Shown piece by piece: positions 58,616 through 64,000 of a stretch of DNA of 64,000 nt. Position numbers and translations under genes: made by a program. Origin of the DNA: Amborella trichopoda (lineage: Eukaryota; Streptophyta; Magnoliopsida; Amborellales; Amborellaceae). Where the stretch lies: contig NW_006500065.1 in the NCBI RefSeq assembly GCF_000471905.2, positions 3,464,154 through 3,528,153 of the forward strand, read 5' to 3'. Every line of letters starts with the position of its first letter. Within the stretch, counting starts at the first letter, position 1. The notes under the pieces were generated by a model, which had not been told where the DNA came from, did no database searches, and was given only the letters and a program-made list of their open reading frames with translations.

Positions 58616-60401
58616 TGTCACACCCCAAGAATTTACAATACTGATATTCTTGGGATGCGATAGTCAAAACACATATACATCTCTTGATAGGACCATTTTA
58701 CTGTGGCGATCTCTTACAAAGTAACAAAAGAAAGTTTAAGCACAACTACAATATCTTGCCAAAGTTGATCCTAACGAACACTCTAAATGAAACCGTCGTT
58801 ATCTTGAAAAATGTTTACCATAGCTTGATGAGTTTGGCTACTCAGTAAGTGATCATCATTATCCTAAAAATAATCATGATTGAAAGATATCAATATTTTC
58901 TAAAAGGAGATCTATTAACAGAAATAAATTAATAGTTTCACTTTCAAACATGCATAATCAAGTATAATCTGAATAATTGAAATGCATATAACATTTTAAA
59001 GGCAGTGCAGAATTCAAAAGATTTCACAAATTACCCCACTGGCGTTCAAAGTAGGACACCTATATACCCCATCAGCGTCTTGATGGGTCTACTTAATCTC
59101 TTTCGGCGTCCAAGATAGGTTCACTTAATCCCTGAAGGTCCACTTATACCTCACCGGCGTACCGAATCGGCGTACCGGATAGGTCCGCTTATACCTCACC
59201 GGCAAACCGGATGAGTCCAATTGCATACTTAAACTATTTCTAAACCTCTTTAAACATTCGAAAGCAGCAATATCATGTACTCAACATATCAATGAAATTA
59301 TTATTATGAATTTCACTGAAACCAATAATAACAGTCACTTTCAATAACATCTCAAAAATAACCAGTCAAATATTTTGGGCTCAAATTTAGAAAGGTAGCA
59401 GTTCGTAAAAGCATTTTAGTGTAATTTCCAATCTAATATGTATAGAAAAATTCTTATTCAATAACATTTCAAAAAAAACCAGTCAAATATTTTGGGCTCA
59501 AATTTAGAAAGGTAGCTGTTCGTAAAGGCATTTTAGCATAATTGCCCATCTAATATGTATAGAAAAATTCTTATAGAAATTCATGAATACGGAATTATCA
59601 CAATTTATGGGATGTCAATTTGTAAATAAACATTTCACAGACAATGCTATAATCAAATGCAAAAATATCAGTTTTCAAATAATAAGGCAGTCATTTGCAC
59701 ATGAATTTACAATGTCTAAATATTAAAAAACAGTAAAAAGAAATCTCACAATTTTACTAACAGAAGAAGTATCACATTTATTTCTAATTATTTTACAGTA
59801 TCTAAAATTCTCTAACAATAGACAAGAAAAATAAATTTATTTCTAAGATTTGACAGTAATTAAAATTTCTAACATAGATAAAATATCTCAATTTTATTAA
59901 ACAATTATTTTTCATATTAATGAGGTCGCTTGCACATAAAGATTATCTCTTCTAAAATTCACGATAATAAGCAGAAGTAATTATTTCATTTTATTTTTAA
60001 AAAGAACGGATTATTTTTCAAGATAATAAAGTCACGTACCTAAAATATTTGAGAGGGAGCTTTCGATAAAAATTTGGCTAAAGAGAGAGAGAGCCCACTG
60101 CATTTCGGCTAGAGAGAGAAAGATCTCAAAAATTTTCTAAGGTGGGGGTCCTCGCCTCTCCTATTTAAATTCATAAGACACCTTATTATATAATCTTATT
60201 AAGTTACACCTCGTACATGAGGTGTAACAGTTGTATTACACATGAACGTTTAAAGCCCACGTCTACTAAAGGACGTGGCAAGGCAGTAACTTAAACCAAA
60301 AGCTTTTGAAAGTAGTGATGGTCCCTAAGGACCATCATGCTCATTTGAACCATCACTTATTAAAAAAGAAAAATTTTTTTAAGTTTTTTACGATTATTAC
60401 A
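58616..60401 (-). repeat. Array LTR 3, 1786 bp
   Basis: Starts TGTCACACCCCAAGAATTTA and ends GATTATTACA. Because PBS and PPT read on the minus strand, this is the 5'-most LTR of the element. Confidence 0.9.
60250..60350. repeat. Stacked hairpins near LTR 3 U3 end
   Basis: Three short palindromes within 100 bp: CACGTCTACTAAAGGACGTG-type, CAAAAGCTTTTG, and GATGGTCCCTAAGGACCATC. The same set, with small changes, lies at 56480-56564 in LTR 1 and 58380-58465 in LTR 2. Confidence 0.75.
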
Positions 60402-60406
60402 CCCAT
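60402..60406 (+). repeat. 5 bp target duplication, right (CCCAT)
   Basis: Exact partner of 54180-54184. It marks the array as one insertion event. Confidence 0.9.
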
Positions 60407-60716
60407 GTTCCTATATATGCCAGTGAGAGACAAGACCATAGGGGCAATCTTAGGACAATACGATGACCTTAGAAAAGAACAAACGATATACTACATCAGC
60501 CATACTATGGTGGACTATGAGACAAGATACACGGATGTGGAGAAGCTTTTCTTGATGCTTGTGATGGTCATACAGAAGTTAAGACACTATGTCTTGTCTC
60601 ATTCAGTCAAGCTCATATCAAAAATAGACCCACTCAGGTATCTATTGGAGAGATTTATTCTGAACGAACGTTTGACGAAGTGGAAAATGCTATTGAGTGA
60701 GTTCCAGATCGAATAG
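60407..60716 (+). pseudogene. Gypsy RNase H remnant (element 2)
   Basis: MFLYMPVRDKTIGAILGQYD, then QTIYYISHTMVDYETRYTDV, EKLFLMLVMVIQKLRHYVLS and SKIDPLRYLLER are the conserved run of the RNase H that follows gypsy RT. It belongs to the same element as 53091-54179 and is separated from it by the array. Confidence 0.9.
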
Positions 60717-61165
60717 GTTACTCAAAAATCGATCCAAGGACAAGCCATTGCTGACTACTTAGCTGAACACCCACTGCCAGATAACACTAACGTCAATATG
60801 GATCTCCTTGATGAGAACCTCTTCACAATTGAGGGATAAATTTGGGAGTTATACTTCGATTGTGTAAGGAATGAATATGGGTCTGGTATAGGAGTCATAT
60901 TATGCTTACCTGAGAAGATTTTAATCCCAACAACCATCAGATTGAATTTCCCATGTACTAATAACGTTGTTGAATATGAAGCCTTGATAGCCGGGCTCGA
61001 GAACGTCATGGGAATGAAAATCCAACAAATAAGAGTGATTAGTGACTCCTTACTCATCATAAACCTAGTTCAAGGGATTTGGAAGGTGAAAGAAAAAAAG
61101 TTCAAGCTCTATCAAGAAAAGGTGGAAAAGATGATCCCATATTTCAAGAAAATCACATTTTAGCA
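60717..61165 (+). pseudogene. Additional RNase H remnant (element 2)
   Basis: NNVVEYEALIAGLENVMGMK, then IQQIRVISDSLLIINLVQGI, WKVKEKKFKLYQEKVEKM. This second RNase H-like domain marks the Tat lineage and agrees with element 1 at 27190-27540. Confidence 0.85.
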
Positions 61166-62602
61166 TGTAACCAGGGAAAATAATCGGTTCACCGACGCCC
61201 TTGCGAACCTTGCTTCAATGGTTGATGTTCCTCCAGAAATCACCACATTGCCATTCTATATCAGGAAAAAACATGATCCTTCCCCACCAAGGATCGTAGA
61301 AGAAATAGAGCAAGAAAATGAGAACGATGGGGAAGTGTCTCTTGTGGCTTCAAATGTGCTAATTAAGGCAAAACCATGGTTCCACGATGTTCTGTCCTTG
61401 CTGAAAGATGAATTATGCGCTGAAGGAGCTACCAAAAAGGATAAAGAAGCCCTTCGAATGTTTTCTATGGGATTCTTAATAAGTGGTGATTTCTTGTTCA
61501 AAAATTCCTTCGATGGCATACTTCTACGGTGTCTTGATCAGCCAGAAATCGACCAAGTATTGACAGAGTTACACAATGAAGGAGGTCATTCTGGCGCAGC
61601 CACCTTAGCTCAGAAAATCAAGCGCCAAGGCTATTACTGGACCACCATGGCTGAAGATTGTTGGAAGTTTGTAAAAAGGTGTCTCAAATATCAGTTTTAT
61701 GGAGACCTCATCTATGCACCGTCCGTGCCACTCAACTTAACACCACTTGTATGGCCCTTTTCCATGTGGGTTCTTGATATCATCGGAATGATCTCATCGA
61801 AAGCCTAAAAAATGGTCACTATTTTATATTAACGGCTACGGAGTACTTCACCAAATGGGTAGAGGCATCATTTGTAAAAATTAAGGGACAACATGTTGCT
61901 CGTTTCATAAAGAACAATATTATATTTAGGTTCGGTGTTCTTGAGTCAATCATTACTGACAATGGATCCAATCTCAAAAATGAAAAGGTCTACAAAATTT
62001 TTGAGATAACGCAGAAATTCTTCACACCTTATTACCCTCAAGGAAATGGACAAGTACAGGCTACAAATAAAGGACATCTCGGAATTATAGACAGAATAAT
62101 AGAAGGTGGCAAAGATTGGCACGAAAAGTTAAATGGCATGCAATGGGCCTACTGAACAACTGAGAAGACTCCTACTGACATGACCCCGTACTCATAAGTG
62201 TATGGTATGGAAGCAGTATTACCCATTGAAGTTGAGATACCGTCTCTTCGAGTGCTTATTCATAAAGATTCAGATGAGGAACAAAATATCGAAGCATGAA
62301 TCGCTGCCCTCGGTAATTTGGATGAAAGATGACTACGAGCAACACATAATATTGTTGTTTACCAGCGTACAATCGAGAGGGCATACCAAAGTAAAGTTGT
62401 TCCTTGATAGTTCAAAGAAGGGGACATGGTACTTCCACACTCTGCAAACCCACACCCTTTAGGCAAGTTCAAACCTAATTGGGAGGGGCCATTCGTGGTC
62501 ACCCTAGTGCACACAAGCAATTAGTGCAAGATCAAGAATCAGGAGGGGTGCGAGGTCAATGACCCCATAAATGTGATGTATCTCAGAAAATACTACCCGT
62601 TA
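61166..62602 (+). pseudogene. Integrase remnant (element 2)
   Basis: SFDGILLRCLDQPEIDQVLT, ELHNEGGHSGAATLAQKIKR and YYWTTMAEDCWKFVKRC form the zinc-binding part (61218-61808). LTATEYFTKWVEASF and SIITDNGSNL follow in the core. The C-terminal closing sequence MYLRKYYPL is at about 62577-62602. Broken. Confidence 0.9.
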
Positions 62603-63396
62603 TGGGCTCAAAAGAGTGGTGAAAACCTTAAAAGCCATAAAAAAAAAAAAAAATTTCTCCAAGAAGTAGCTTTTGATTAAAAAACACTCAAGTACAAACA
62701 AGTACTTTCCAACAATACGGCACAAGCTGACCCTGAGGACAAAGATCCTCTTAAACCCTGCAGGTTCCCAACATAACCAATCAAAAAGATGCGGGAGCGT
62801 GATATGCATGGAAAACCGAAGTGACTTCGACGAATCCTGAAAGAACATCGAGACCTCTCCAAGATGGAAGCTCAGCAAGAATCTAGAGAACTCTTCATGG
62901 ACATGCGCAGCACAGGATGAAAGCTCCAAAGGTAAAAGGACAACTTCGAGACTTTTGAGTTCTCACGATCCCTCAAGGAAATCCTTTCATCATCTTTGGG
63001 TAAAATATAATAAGAAAATGACTACTAAAGGGGCCACAGGTGGAAAAACTGTAATGCCCGTCCCTTTTAAAAGAGCTTTTTCAATCTGATTGTTAAAACT
63101 TTCCCTTATAGCAAGGACTTCCTCCATCACAACAACAGGTTAAACTGTTAGTCGATCTGGCCTCGTTCTCAAAGCCAACTTCCTACGCCTCTTATGAAGG
63201 TTTGAAACTAGCCAAACACTCCATAGTTGTATGAGTATAACTACCAACTACCACATATCGGAGATGGGTGAACCTTGCCAATGACGATATTGGCTAGTCT
63301 GAGAGCATTTTTCTCTCTACTAGATCCCCTGAGGCAAAATGAGGCAAGCTCATCCCCATGTGTGCGTATGACGTCCCAAAGTCCAATTCAAAAAAT
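62603..63396 (+). other. 3' region of element 2, unique part
   Basis: No gene seen. Contains a poly-A run at about 62639-62653. It precedes the repeat array and corresponds in position to the start of the repeat-rich 3' region of element 1, but the sequences are not obviously alike. Confidence 0.5.
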
Positions 63397-64000
63397 GTCA
63401 AACTCGTGCGACATAGAAGTGCCGGGACAAGATAAATGTTAAACTCGTACGACGTAAAAAAGTCGAGATAGGATAAGTGTCACACTCGCGCAACGTTAAA
63501 GAGCCAAGACAAGATAATTATCAAACTCGTGCGACGTTAAAGAGTCGAGAAAGGATAAACGTCAAACTCGTGTGACATAAAAGAGCCGAGACAGGCAAAG
63601 AAAGAAAAAACATCAAACTTGTGCGACGTTAAAAAGCTAAGATAGAAAAACGTCAAACTCGTGCGACGTTAAGAGCCGAGACAGGAAAAATGTCAAACTC
63701 GTGCGACATAAAATAGCCGAGTCAGGGGTCGTTTAGCCCCATATGACGTGAATGGTCGGGTGTATACATGGCACAACCACCCTATTTAATGGAGAAATGT
63801 CAAACTCATGTGATGTAAAAGAACCGAGACAGGGACCATCCAGCCCCGTATGACATGAAAGATTGGGTGTATCTAAGGCACAACCACCCTGTTCAATGGA
63901 AAAAATATCAAACTTGTGCGACATAAAAGAGCCCAGATAGGTGTCGTCTAGCCTCGTATGACGTGAATGGTCGAGTGTATCCAGAGTACAACCACCTTGT
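63397..64000 (+). repeat. 40 bp tandem array merging into a 117 bp higher-order unit
   Basis: Eight units of 40-50 bp start near 63398, 63438, 63479, 63520, 63560, 63611, 63650 and 63690, each TGTCAAACTCGTGCGACGTT followed by AAGAGCCGAGACAGG. From about 63725 the same unit alternates with a 75-80 bp segment (CCCCATATGACGTGAATGGT ... GGCACAACCACCCT). The array runs off the edge. Confidence 0.9.

Larger units (their letters stand above)
54185..60401 (-). mobile_element. Three-LTR tandem array with 78 bp internal regions
   Basis: 6217 bp, starting TGTCACACC and ending TTATTACA, flanked by CCCAT on both sides. Three LTRs (54185-56640, 56719-58537, 58616-60401) are separated by two internal segments of exactly 78 bp each (56641-56718, 58538-58615). 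Each internal segment holds only a polypurine tract and a tRNA-Met primer site, both read on the minus strand, so the element orientation is minus. No open frame of 60 residues or more lies in it. It could move only with proteins from another element. Confidence 0.9.
47063..64000 (+). mobile_element. Ty3/gypsy element 2, Tat lineage, broken, runs off the window
   Basis: Starts with LTR C (47063-49585), then gag, protease-like, RT, RNase H, additional RNase H and integrase in the Tat order. It ends at the window edge in a tandem-repeat 3' region, so the 3' LTR is not seen. LTR C is homologous to A and B. A three-LTR array (54185-60401) is inserted between its RT and RNase H. Many breaks are visible in gag-pol. 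The insertion is younger than this element. Confidence 0.8.

Noticed and set aside
54185-60401. Reading the array as three independent solo LTRs
   Set aside because: Only the outer ends have a target duplication, and both 78 bp spacers carry the same primer site and purine tract, which solo LTRs would not.
63397-64000. A CRISPR-like repeat-spacer look
   Set aside because: The repeats are directly tandem, spacers are not unique, and the setting is a plant retroelement.

Overview
The window is nuclear DNA from a flowering plant. It is almost entirely a retrotransposon graveyard, and I found no convincing host protein gene, tRNA or rRNA gene. The plant assignment rests on the element types: Ty1/copia and Ty3/gypsy elements with tRNA-Met-type primer sites, Tat-lineage gypsy pol with an extra RNase H, RTE-type and L1-type LINEs, a hAT-type MITE, and a TRIM-like miniature. 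The species cannot be named from this sequence.

Layout, left half. 1-3.9 kb is AT-rich non-coding DNA with a 445 bp foldback element (124-568) and a 1 kb AGAGAG minisatellite (2260-3250). A 5'-truncated RTE LINE lies at 3990-4465 (minus). A broken Ty1/copia element with 185-194 bp LTRs spans 4755-9256 (minus). At 11733-12878 (minus) is an L1 LINE tail split by a hAT-type MITE (12159-12566) that has a clear 8 bp target duplication. A TRIM-like element lies at 12879-14049. A stretch of unrecognised sequence follows, holding an open frame with four 20-residue repeats. Next comes a gypsy LTR with leader (17083-19460). A very large Tat-type gypsy element runs from an LTR at 19461 through gag/pol (22746-29003) and a 4.5 kb repeat-rich 3' region to a second LTR at 33553-37312.

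Layout, right half. An almost full-span RTE LINE (37475-40286) and a shorter RTE fragment (41905-42531) are followed by a gypsy LTR with a 750 bp internal tandem duplication, a primer site at 45456 and a palindrome-bearing leader. A second Tat-type element then begins with an LTR at 47063 and runs past the right edge. Its pol is split by a 6217 bp insertion (54185-60401, target duplication CCCAT). That insertion is a three-LTR tandem array (LTR-78 bp-LTR-78 bp-LTR) with no coding sequence between the primer site and the polypurine tract. It is the most unusual object in the window.

The parts do not work together as a pathway. They record a series of nested insertions. The LTR retroelements are broken in several to many places and are treated here as fossils. 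By eye, a 110 bp sample of the two LTRs of the first Tat-type element differs at 8 positions, all transitions. That suggests insertion some millions of years ago followed by methylation-type decay.
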